Source: Hexactinellida sp. DTS-2022
Taxonomy: Eukaryota; Porifera; Hexactinellida
Direction of reading: 5' to 3'
DNA: 64,000 nucleotides
NCBI GenBank assembly: GCA_028753945.1
Contig: JAPNXP010000003.1
Location: 6,448,001 to 6,512,000, forward strand
In this document: one piece after another, positions 1 through 11,800 of the stretch
Position numbering within the stretch: position 1 is the first letter of the stretch
Layout: every line of letters starts with the position of its first letter
The notes under the pieces: model-generated
The model's input: only the letters and a program-made list of their open reading frames with translations
Database searches by the model: none
Told to the model about the DNA's origin: nothing
Translations under genes and position numbers: made by a program

Positions 1-864
1 GATATTTGCTAGAGCGAATATTGCATACCTTATTAATTATAGGAAATCCCATTTATTAACGTGAATTGCTCCTAATCGCGTTAATTTCCGATAATAAGGT
101 ATGCTATAACTAGTATGTACTTACATTATTTTGTATGTAACACGATATGACTCCCTTACATTGGTATAGTCTCAGTTATAGATATACATTTCTACATTCA
201 TAAGTAGCACAAATACTGTACACGGTTAATACAGATTCCGGATAAGACGAACAAACAGTTCCACAAAATCAGTCCCCTACAATGGCTATTCAATGGGTAT
301 TACTCCAGTTAATACGAACTCCGGATAAAGCGAACAAATTATTACCGTCCGTTGGTGTTTGTATTAACGAGGTTCTACTGTATGATCAATTGCAGTTTTA
401 CATAGAGTAGTATTCAATTTAACTCAAATAATAATAATAATTAATGAAATAACTTCTAAATAGACGGTCTAAAATTTTAGCTTAGTTTGTATGATGGGTT
501 TTATAGAACGTCCACATATAAGGAAAGTCATTATTAATCTAGTTCTATTACAGTCACCTCCCGTTATAACGAAGTGCTCGGGACCGTAGTTTCGTTTCCT
601 TATAAGCGGAGTTTGTTGTAACCGGTGTTCGTTATTGCAGAGTAAAATCAATAGCTTAGAGGCTATATTAGATTTAAATGACTTCGTTATAAGTGGAATA
701 TCGTTATATCTATTTCGTTGTAACCGAAGTTTTGATAAAGTAATAAGATATAATGATTTCCGGACCATTGAATGACTTCGTTATAAGCAGGTACTTCGTT
801 ATATCATACTTGGTTATAACGGGGTTCTACTGTAATTACTGCATTCCGTATTTTAGTTGGTTGG
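1..864. repeat. Repeat-rich sequence upstream of the coiled-coil gene
   Basis: No gene is supported here. About 210-390 is a copy of the 'TAGAACCTCGTTAGTA' inverted-repeat element (family D below). About 465-530 is part of a 'GACCGTCTA' element (family G). About 545-840 is a decayed family C element with repeated 'TTCGTTATAA' motifs. The short open frame at 469-768 on the minus strand lies inside these repeats and is not a gene. Confidence 0.6.
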
Positions 865-2130
865 ATGGCTTTAGGTGGTTGGCTTAGTCACGAAACTAGG
901 TCCCGTGTTCCTCTGGTACCATGTAGTGCCCCCTCTGTATTCCAGGAGGCCAGAGCTCAAATAGAAGGAGATATAGGCAGAATAGTCAGCTGTCTGAATG
1001 TTAAGAAAGTTGAAATGTTTGAGGAGATAAACAGGCTAGAGAGAGAGTACACTGATAAACAACAACAACAACAAAAAGAGCTAAACAAGCTGAAGAGTTT
1101 GAAGTCCCAAACAGAAGACCTTGGAGAGAACAACCTACTCGCTATACAGCATAAGTTGACAAGGGAATTAGAACACGAAATAAGTGCACTCAGTTTAACT
1201 AGCAAGTTGATGCCAGACTATACCATTAGTATAGCATGGGGATTCTCGTACAGAGATCTGCTAGATAGCATAAACAGCTCTAGTATAGAGATTGTAACTA
1301 AAGTAGACACAAACAGATGTAAATCACCATATACACCTCCCCTAGTAGAGTCTCCTGATTTAGACTTACAGATACAACTGAATTCGGATAATTCAGAATG
1401 CTTTGAAACATATGATGGTGAATTTATAGAGAATCCTGATTTGGAAGCAAGCACCCATCCATTTGGATACCAGAAGACACCTAGTGTGCAACAACTTTTC
1501 ACACCTCAAGACCCAAATGATTGGAAACCTATATACCCACAGAAGACAGCTAAAGTGCAACAACTTGTCTCAATCAAAGACCCAAATGATTGCGAGCCTA
1601 TATACCCACAGAAGACAGCTAAAGTGCAACAACTTGTCTCAATCAAAGACCCAAATGATTGGGATCGTATATACCCACAGAAGACAGCTAAAGTGCAGCA
1701 ACTTGTCTCAATCAAAGACCCAAATGATTGGGATCGTATATACCCACAGAAGACAGCTAAAGTGCAGCAACTTGTCTCAATCAAAGACCCAAATGATTGG
1801 GATCGTATATACCCACAGAAGACAGCTAAAGTGCAGCAACTTGTCTCAATCAAAGACCCAAATGATTGGGATCGTACATACCCACAGAAGACACCTAAAG
1901 TGCAGCAACTTGTCTCAATCAAAGACCCAAATGATTGCGAGCCTATATACCAACAGAAGACACCCAAAGATTCTTATCGGAAACAAGGCTTCCCAACAGA
2001 ACCCCAACAGAACTCCAGGGGGTTTCGGGGGACGCATAACCAATCTGGCTTTTCTAAGAGGGGAGATCCAGATAGTGACTCTGTGTGGCCACGGGCTAAA
2101 GCTGATAATAACCATAATAGGCGTTCTTAA
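865..2130 (+). CDS. Coiled-coil protein with 23-aa tandem repeats, TRIM-like, intronless as seen
   Basis: The open frame has 421 codons. Residues ~30-115 form a charged heptad-like coiled coil with a Q5 run, followed by a segment with 'PDYTISIAWGF'. That layout resembles the coiled-coil part of TRIM/B-box-like proteins I associate with sponges, but no RING or B-box is visible. From residue ~202 there are seven and a half repeats of 23 residues (core QKTAKVQQLVSIKDPNDW), nearly identical at DNA level. The tail is polar and basic. An acceptor-like 'TTCCAG' at ~938-943 sits just before the conserved-looking part, so an upstream exon could replace the first ~26 codons. Function is unknown. The coding call rests on the conserved repeat frame and the coiled coil. 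Confidence 0.6.
   Translation: MALGGWLSHETRSRVPLVPCSAPSVFQEARAQIEGDIGRIVSCLNVKKVEMFEEINRLEREYTDKQQQQQKELNKLKSLKSQTEDLGENNLLAIQHKLTRELEHEISALSLTSKLMPDYTISIAWGFSYRDLLDSINSSSIEIVTKVDTNRCKSPYTPPLVESPDLDLQIQLNSDNSECFETYDGEFIENPDLEASTHPFGYQKTPSVQQLFTPQDPNDWKPIYPQKTAKVQQLVSIKDPNDCEPIYPQKTAKVQQLVSIKDPNDWDRIYPQKTAKVQQLVSIKDPNDWDRIYPQKTAKVQQLVSIKDPNDWDRIYPQKTAKVQQLVSIKDPNDWDRTYPQKTPKVQQLVSIKDPNDCEPIYQQKTPKDSYRKQGFPTEPQQNSRGFRGTHNQSGFSKRGDPDSDSVWPRAKADNNHNRRS
1468..1970 (+). repeat. 69-bp coding minisatellite
   Basis: There are seven full units and one partial unit of 69 bp (23 codons). Units 3-6 are almost identical; the outer units differ at the NDW/NDC and QKTA/QKTP positions. The period is a multiple of three, so copy-number changes keep the frame, and the other frames also stay open across the array. 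Confidence 0.9.
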
Positions 2131-2802
2131 CGCTGGTTTATATACCATAACTTATATTAGCTGCAGTAATAGTGGTGATGCCAGCTTATAGTGTATATGT
2201 ATATAGTTTGTAATTATTCAGTACTATATTTATTATATTTATTAACTATTGTATTGGGGACAGATTATCACGGGTTGTAGGGCAATTCTATTCTTAAAGC
2301 ATAATCAGTATATTCGTGTTTATTCCTTATAATTGTGGCAAACTATGTACCTTGTTTTAATTTCCCATTTGTTTAGCTTTCCTATCTAGGTGCCGGTTGG
2401 CACTTAATTTAGGAGTCAGGTGTCTGGCCAGTTTGCTGCCCATAAATTCTCGATAAACAAAATCCACAACTTACATAGGGTTTTTCTGAATCTTAGCCCT
2501 GTTATCTGAATATTCCAAATAGGGGCTTCCACTGTATTACTAAGATGACTTGAAGTTAATATTGTTTAATGGGTATAATTTGGTTAACAAAAGTGAAATT
2601 TACTTTGAAAATATTACTATTTAAAGTTTACAGAAATATAATATATTTATAAGATTACTCTCGATTTACAGTTCGAATCAAAATGACTTGAAGTTAATAT
2701 TGTTTAATGGGTATAATTTGGTTAACAAAAGTGAAATTTACTTTGAAAATATTACTATTTAAAGTTTACAGAAATATAATATATTTATGAGATACTCTCG
2801 AT
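2131..2802. repeat. Spacer between coiled-coil gene and NAV, with a 3'-end tandem duplication
   Basis: About 2380-2530 is a fragment of the 'GGTGCCGG...' element (family H). Two direct copies of ~140 bp follow, ~2541-2680 and ~2682-2815. The second copy includes the NAV stop codon and the end of its last exon; the first is the non-coding duplicate. No gene is seen. Confidence 0.7.
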
Positions 2803-5800
2803 TTACAGTTCTGACTCTACCACAGAAGGGGACAGGAATTGTCTGTGTTTGGAATCTGCGTTAAACTTAATCGGACAGCTATCCAGTATCTGTTTCATTA
2901 CCTCGGACGCTGGGCCGGTGTGTTGGGGGGAGGCGGCCCCCGCTTCCCGGAGGTAGGGGTACAGGTAGTCACTCCAGGTTTGGGAGAACCAGAGCTCCAT
3001 CTGGGCCGGGGGCTGCGAGAGGGGGCAGCTGAGGAATATGCCCGGACCTGTGGACATGTGGTAGCAGATAATATATATATACACAGTACAGTGCAACCTC
3101 TATAAGTGGGGTCTCTATAAATGGGGAACCTCCATAAGTGGGGAATTTTTTTACCATATTCGTATATATCCATACAAATGAACCTCTATAAGCGGGGAAG
3201 TGGGGAATGGGGGACCATAAATTTCAAGGAGTTTTTATCTGCATACAAAACAACCTCCATAAATGGGGGGAATGGACAAATCCTAACATGATTCTTATAA
3301 AATAATACAATATTTCCAATAAATCGACTCTAAAGTTCTACAGAAAAAATATTTTCGATTGATCTACTCTGATGTTTTTAGAAGAAATCACCTAGTGTAG
3401 ATCAGCAGTTAACTAAATTGTCATAATATACAAATAATAACTATAACGTGCATTAATGTGTGTGTTATATGAATACTTTGTATAATATAGCATATATAAT
3501 GTTTTTCCAATTGAATTTTATAACCGGGGAATGGGGGGCAATTGAAATTTTCGCCGTCCCAGCTCCCCCACTTATAGAGGTTCCACTGTACTTCCTAATT
3601 ACGCCAACACTATGCCGGGACCTGTGGACATGTGATAGCAGATAATATATATATATATAGTATACTCTGGTTAATAGGGCAATATGCCCGGACCTGTGGA
3701 CATGTGGATAGCAGATAAGATATATATACACAGTATATACTCTGCTTAATAGAGGCACCAGTAACACTGCAGGGTGTAAATAAATCAATTTTTCTTCACT
3801 CAAATCAAATCAAATCATTTCAAACTTAAGTAAAAACTAAGGATAAACTGTTACTAAGTATATACTACTTAGTTTATACTTGGTTTTATTCTACTTAAAT
3901 AAAAACTAACTCAGTCGACTCTGGTTAATATATTTCTCCGCTTAATCGGTTCAATATACCCTGGTCCCGAGGTGACTCTATTAACAGAGTATCCTATTGG
4001 AACTGGTATACAGTCTATAAGCTCCTAAGCTCCTAAGCATTACCGAACACGTTAGCGGGTGAGTATGCAGTCTCTATGAAGCTGTTTATCTTCTCTAGGA
4101 GAGAGGGCAGCCATTCTACCATCTGTATGGACAGGGGGGACAGGGGCTCAGCTGAGCTCGTTTGTAGGTGCAGTCGCTTCTGTCTGAGGAGTCTGCTTAG
4201 GAGACCCACCACTGGCTCCGTGTGCCACAGGTAGGACACCACCCACAGGCCGTGCTAAGGGATATAGGTAGTAAGTAATAGCTTAGTTGACTAAGTCATT
4301 GAGTTATATAAATGGTTGATAAACTTGTATCGTTCTAATTAATTTGATCTTTGATAGATCATGTGTGCCACAGGTAGGACACCACCCACAGGCCGTGCTA
4401 AGGGATATAGGTAGTAATATCCTAGTTAACTAAGTCATTGAGTTATGTATATAAATGGTTGGTAAACTTGTATCGTTCTAATTTATTTGAAAATCGAGAG
4501 ATACTCCCAAAGAAGGGAATGCGGAAGTAAATAATATCTCAACAAACAGAGCAGTAATTAGGGTTCCCTACAGACGTGTAATTTTGGAGGGAAACTTGTC
4601 TAGGCGCTTGAAATCGAGAGATGCTCCCATATACGTAATACAGAACATTCTACTGGAAAACGATTCTGTTATACCTTATGTAATTTATGTCGGTTATAAG
4701 AACATAATATGCAGTTCCCGACGATGTTCTTATAACCTGTGATCTTATAGCCGGTATCTGCTGTATAGTGTTCTTATATCCAGTATGTTCTTATAACCGG
4801 TATCTACTATAGAATGTTCTTATATCCAGTATGTTCTTATAACCGGTATCTACTGTAGAATGTTCTTATATCCAGTATGTTCTTATAACCGGTGTTCTTA
4901 TATCCAGTATCTACTGTATAGACGGCAGATAAATAGCATATATGAAAGCCCTGTATAATATTATGACCGACTAACCTGTAGCACGACTTGCTTAAGGCCG
5001 GCTGTCTGGTCGGAGCGGAGAGTGGCCAGAATGTAGGGAGAGTCCGGGAGAGGAGGCTCCGTCTTGTCCGAAAGGAAGAAACCGCAGATCTCATCCAGAT
5101 CCCGCGCTCTCTCGATCCCGTCAAACACGAACACCTTACCCTGCAACCATACAACATAACAACAACAACAACAACAACAATTATAACAAGGGCTGAAACG
5201 AATATACCGAATATCAACGGCGGATTCCTGGATGGGCGTGGGGGGGGCAATTGGCCCCCCAGTTTTTCAACAATAGAATAACTGAAAATAATTTGTAAAC
5301 AAGAAAGATATTATAATTTATTGGAAATTCTAATAGGATGAACGTGTATTAGCTAGCATGGACAAATTGTAGTTTTAGTATGTGTACTGTGCAGTATTCT
5401 ATAATGGAATCAAAAAGTAGCTCTGATGTGTACAATTTTGCCCCCCCAGAATTTTTCAAAAAATCCGCCACTGCCGAATATTCGTTCGAAATTATTACTA
5501 AAGAGGTTCTGCTTTAGTAGAATCTGCTATATAAGATAGGGTAAATGATTTCAATATATTTTGCGTGGATATAATGAATTCCGAAAGTCAACGATGTTCT
5601 ACTTTAGTAGAATCTGCTAAATATTGTACGCAAAATGCGTACAATATTATATGGGAAGACATAATTAATTGCGAATACTAACGAGGTTCTGGGTTAGTAT
5701 AATCTGCTATATATAGATAGGGTAAATGATTTCAATATATTTTGCGTGGATATAATGAATTCCGAAAGTCAACGATGTTCTACTTTAGTAGAATCTGCTA

Positions 5801-8800
5801 AATATTGTACGCAAAATGCGTACAATATTATATGGGAAGACATAATTAATTGCGAATACTAACGAGGTTCTGGGTTAGTATAATCTGCTATATATAGATA
5901 GGGTAAATGATTTCAATATATTTTGCGTGGATATAATGAATTCCGAAAGTCAACGATGTTCTACTTTAGTAGAATCTGCTAAATATTGTACGCAAAATGC
6001 GTACAATATTATATGGGAAGACATAATTAATTGCGAATACTAACGAGGTTCTGGGTTAGTATAATCTGCTATATATAGATAGGGTAAATGATTTCAATAT
6101 ATTTTGCGTGGATATAATGAATTCCGAAAGTCAACGATGTTCTACTTTAGTAGAATCTGCTAAATATTGTACGCAAAATGCGTACAATATTATATGGGAA
6201 GACATAATTAATTGCGAATACTAACGAGGTTCTGCTTTAGTAGAATCTGCTATATATAGATAGGGTAAATGATTTCAATATATTTTGCGTGGATATAATG
6301 AATTCCGAAAGCTAACGATGTTCTACTTTAGTAGAATCTGCTAAATATTGTACGCAAAATGCGTACAATATTATATGGGAAGACATAATTAATTGCGAAT
6401 ACTAACGAGGTTCTGCTTTAGTAGAATCTGCTATATATAGATAGGGTAAATGATTTCAATATCTTATGCGTGGATATAATGAATTTCGAAAGAAACGATG
6501 TTCTACTTTAGTAGAATCTGCTATATACGAATATTTGATTGAAACTGATTTTCGTTTACTACTTTTGGACTTGTATATGTTGTAGGCGAAATTGAGTACC
6601 AGGCGAGATTGAGTCTCAATTTGGACTAGTCCAAATTGAGACTCATTTTGGACTAGTCCAAATTGAGTCTCATTTTCGTCTAGGCGAGATTGAGTCATAC
6701 TTATAGAAAATGTTTAAATAAATATTATGGGTTGTTAAAAATTAATTATATCCCAGGTTGAATCCAGGTATTTCTTCACTTCTAAATGTGTATACTAGGT
6801 AATACGAGTATGCAGAATACGAATTTGACACTCACAAATTTCTATTATGTCTATTTGTTGTAGTTATTGACAATATAGCTAAACAAGTTTGTAAAATATT
6901 AGAATTTACATAGAGATTAGACGGTTATTTTAAGTAATTGCATATGCTAAACACGAATTTAGAATTAACTACTTGCAAATTTGGGCTGTTTGTTGTTAAA
7001 GTTGGGGAATTAATGACTAAGAATAAGATTGAGATTTTAAATTATAAGTAAGTAAGCAAACAAGTATCATATAGTTACGTATATAGATTAATATTGAAGA
7101 CTTGACAAAATGAATACGAGTCCTTTGTAAGTTAATTATATTGCATGGTAAAGTGTAAATTATGCATGATAATGAATTAAGGGGAATAGTTAAGTATTCC
7201 CTAGCAAAAGCGAACGAGATTATAGGCCGTAATAAATATTTATCCTAATCTACTCGCGAATTCAAACCATTTCACTAAAGCCACCAGTTTAATCTTCAAT
7301 ACATATAATTTTCAATACATTCACCATAAACATAACATAATTAATCTACACATTCTCAAATTAATGTTGAGTTTATTGATAAGCTGGTTGTGTTGTTAGT
7401 TGGTTTAATAACTGGTTTTTGCTGTTAAATCAGCTTATAAATAGCACTAAGTTGAGAATGTGTAGCGAGTAAATGAGTATTTATGTAGTAAGTGTGTTTA
7501 AATGTGCATCTATAAATTAACAATTACAAAGGCGTAGGCTCTGGTATAGTCGGTAGTAGGGCCATGGCGATACAAAAATTTGCCAATTGAATCAGCAATG
7601 GGCATTGATCTCACAATGTCACCGTAATGGACTAACCTATGGGCCCTACTAATCCCATTCTGAGACTACGTCAAACTCCGTATGTGGGAATTCTCCGAAT
7701 CTAAGATGTTGACATTTTTCAGACTACTTTCTCAATATTGGAAAAGTAGTCTAAAAATAACAATTGTTATAATATGCAACCAGAGATGGGGCCAAATCCC
7801 TATGGAATTAGAGTTTTAAAGATTTTAAGATTAATCCAAGTCCATTCAGAATGGATTGGGAATTAATCAGAAAATCTCAAACTGAAGGTCAGTGTGTGTG
7901 AATTAAGGAACTTCTAAATGATATTATTTCCAAACTGCTCTGAAATGGTGAATGACAAATAGGACATGTCAATCCAAGTTCTTTAAATTTAATGCGGCAA
8001 TCTACACCAATTTGCATTTCTACAGGGTCTGAAAAGTAATTTGGTTTCTCGTACCTCCAAACAAACATACAAATGTGTATTGTAATTTGTAATCATATTA
8101 ATATAATTGATATTAATTAATTATTTAGAAGCTTCATTATACTTTCACTAAGTAATATAATATGAATTTACTTATACAGCGATCATCGGTAGCACCGATC
8201 ATCGGCGTTTGTATTAAAAAACCTGGCTAGTTTCTACCGATGGTGTTTTTTTATAAACATAAAAAAACAATCGGTAGAAACTAGGCAGGTTATTTAATAC
8301 AAACGCCGATGATCGCTGTATAAGTAAATTCATATTATATTTAGACAGGTGCGAAGTCAGCCCTAACTATAGTGGGTGTCAAGTGCGTAGGAGTAAGTAT
8401 AGCCAGCGACCCTAATGGGGGCTCAGCAGAAAACCTCTTACACACTAAGAGGCCTTGTTAAATGTTAATTCAGGAGCACTTTCTATAAAAAAGGTGCAAT
8501 TTAACGACTGAAAAAAAAAATAGCACAGTAACACATATTGACTGTGAAAACAAACTAATATGATTAAATTCTTGACTGAGCTTAGCTGTGGACGTAATTG
8601 CATCTCTTACGAAAAAGAGCACAAGCCTTAGTAAATTGATTATCTTTCTTTTGGATACAAACAACTTGTGACCTTCAGATGTTCTTTATTTTGAACAGCG
8701 ATTATATTTATATTGAGTCAAAGTAAAATCCATGTTAATTTAAATATCAATTACTAAATAGCATTAATATATTTATTAATACATATTCTATTATTAGCCA

Positions 8801-11800
8801 ATATATCATGTTTAAATTAAACACAATATCTGAAAAGTAGATATACTATCAACAAATATTGTGTTGAGTGAAAACATAAATAAATTACAACTGTTATTGA
8901 ATACTCACATTACGATAATTACTAAACAGTCGGAGAAATGCCAGCATAAAACATAGAGACAAAGAAGTCGGAAAATTCTAAACATTTGATATTTGGAATT
9001 TTGGGACAAATGCCGATATACGGAGTCGGACAAATGCAGGCCCCTAGTTAGTTTTGATCTCAAACAGAGATGCGTTTTTTATCTCCGAATTACTTAAATG
9101 TAATCCGGACAAACACACACACACTCACAAAGAACTATTGTGCTTTTAATATATAGATTATTGTGGTCTGCTTAAGCACTGCCGGATTTGGTAGCCCGCG
9201 AGACCATAGGCGGGCTAACATAGTGCAATCTTAAGGATAAGGTTATCCACCAGTTGTAATTCTGGTAGTTCAATAATTGTTTTGCTATCTCGTAACGCTT
9301 CTTATTCAAGAGGTTTTGATCCGGGGTCCCGGCTGTCTATTAACGGCCACCCCAAATAATATTATGAGGGGCGAAATGATACCTATTTTAATTTGGACAT
9401 ACAGACTAGACTCAATTCACAGGTCTAGACTAAATTCGGTTAGTCGGGTGACCGCTTAATCGCTGCTAATATTGGTTAACTGTTACAGATTTAATTGAGT
9501 AGTTAACCGGCCTGTTAATCTAGTTAAATAATATCAATGTAATTGCGAATATAAAACACTAAATTATATAAATTTTGTTAGAATATGGTAATCTTAAATC
9601 TATGCATTTCCATACGTAGTAAATTCCTAAGAACCAAGCGTGGGGTTGTTAACCATTCTGAGGCTACAGGTATGATTCGTTTTGTTTATACTACAGTGTA
9701 GGACTCAGTATTATAAAGTATTACTACCTCATAAGTATAAGTAGTACATTAACTAATACATTTCGCAATTTGGGCAAGTTAGAAACAGTGTAGTTACAGA
9801 AAATATATAATGTAGTCATTGTGGTGATGAGAAATGGATTTATGATCATCTTTTCCAACAAAATTCAGATATTTTTAATTATTTAAATGTATTTCCTCGC
9901 TAATCCCAACAGAGGTATTCCGATTTAAAAAAATTCTGTTTCGATTAGTGAATTCGTTCGGATTAGTGAAGTGTAAATACATTTTCTATTGGCCTCTATA
10001 ACATGAGATTCCGATAATTTGGATCAAACTTGTTCAAACCTTTTTAATCCAAACTAAACATGTAGTATACTACCTAAATAATTGTCTGAGACTTAATAAT
10101 TTATAATTTCATTGTAATATACGTTGGATCTCCTGTTCGGGGACTAGAGAGGATGACTGTAAGATAATTTCCAAATAATACTGCTGATTATCAACAGACC
10201 GGCTAACTGGTTAACGAAATCTGTAACCGCTAACCGATATTTAATAGCAACAGTTAAGCGGTTAGCCAGCCGTTTAACAAATCCAGCCTTGTATAAACAA
10301 TAGTTAAGGGTGGGATTGGTTAATAGGTACAAGTTTATCACTTCAGGTTACTTCTACACTGTTGTTACCAAAATATATCGTGTTACTATGGGTAATAAGA
10401 TAAACAATTATTATATTCTGAACAAAATGCGTGCAAATTCACACTTTTATCCAAAAATTTGTACTTCGAATTGTAATATTAACATATCGGTTAACTGATC
10501 ACTAAAATCCGTAACAGTTAACCGGTATTAGCGGCGATTAACCGAATCCAGCCTTGATTTAATATTTTCTGAAGGACGAAATGTAACAGTAGTAGGAATA
10601 AAAGCAAAGCTGAACCTTACTAATTATGTTGCATAAATAATGTTCTACTGTGTTGATCAGCATGGGCGGTTAACCGGTTAACCATGGCGAGAAATTGAAT
10701 CGTAACCGTAGCCCCAGAACGGTTATTTTAAGTAATTGCATGTTTAGCATATGCAATTACTTAAAATAACCGTCTAATCTCTATCTAAATTCTAATATTT
10801 TACAAACTTGTTTGCCTATATTGTCAATAACTACAACAAATAGACATAATAGAAATTTGTGAGTGTCAAATTCGTATTCAGCATACTCGTATTACCTAGT
10901 ATACACATTTAGAAGTGAAGAAATACCTGGATTCAACCTGGGATATAATTAATTTTTAACAACCCATAATATTTATTTAAACATTTTCTATAAGTATGAC
11001 TCAATCTCGCCTAGACGAAAATGAGACTCAATTTGGACTAGTCCAAAATGAGTCTCAATTTGGACTAGTCCAAATTGAGACTCAATCTCGCCTGGTACTC
11101 AATTTCGCCTGCGACATACACATTTAGAAGTGAACAAATAACTGGATTCATACCTGGGATATAATGAATTTTTAACAACCCATAATATTTATTTAAACAT
11201 TTTCTATAAGTATGACTCAATCTCGCCTAGACGAAAATGAGACTCAATTTGGACTAGTCCAAAATGAGTCTCAATTTGGACTAGTCGAAATTGAGACTCA
11301 ATTTGGACTGAAACTCAATTTCGCCTACAACATATATATTGGAAGATCGTAAATATACATTTCTACCTAAACTAGCTGAGTAATAAGTACTAATAACTAA
11401 CTTGTGTCTAATACACTTTGTTACTTTTGATTACACTATTGTAACATTAATAAAAAACTCTCCCACTTAAAATTTGAGCCTTGAATTTGATAGCCATCAA
11501 AACGTACGAATATTCGAATATTCCTTCGTTCAGAAAAAGCTTCGTTCGATACATCTACATTTCGAATATTCGTTTCAGCCCAACATACAGTAGAACCTCG
11601 TTAGTAGGAACACCAGGGAACCGTCAAAATGGTTTGTCTTATCCGGAATTCGTATTAACCAACAACATTGGTATTGAAAAGCTTTGAAGGGGACTGAAAT
11701 AGTGTTCGTATTAACCGTGTTCCTACTAACGAGGTTCTACTGTATAACACTGCATCACTATAATGGCTACCTTACTAGCTTGAGTAATAACTAATGTGTG

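Noticed and set aside
1506..1967. Minus-strand ORF across the same repeat array
   Set aside because: Open only because of the repeat; no content outside it.
1463..2191. 242-codon ORF overlapping the coiled-coil gene in another frame
   Set aside because: The 69-bp repeat keeps every frame open. Only the 865-2130 frame includes the coiled coil upstream of the array.
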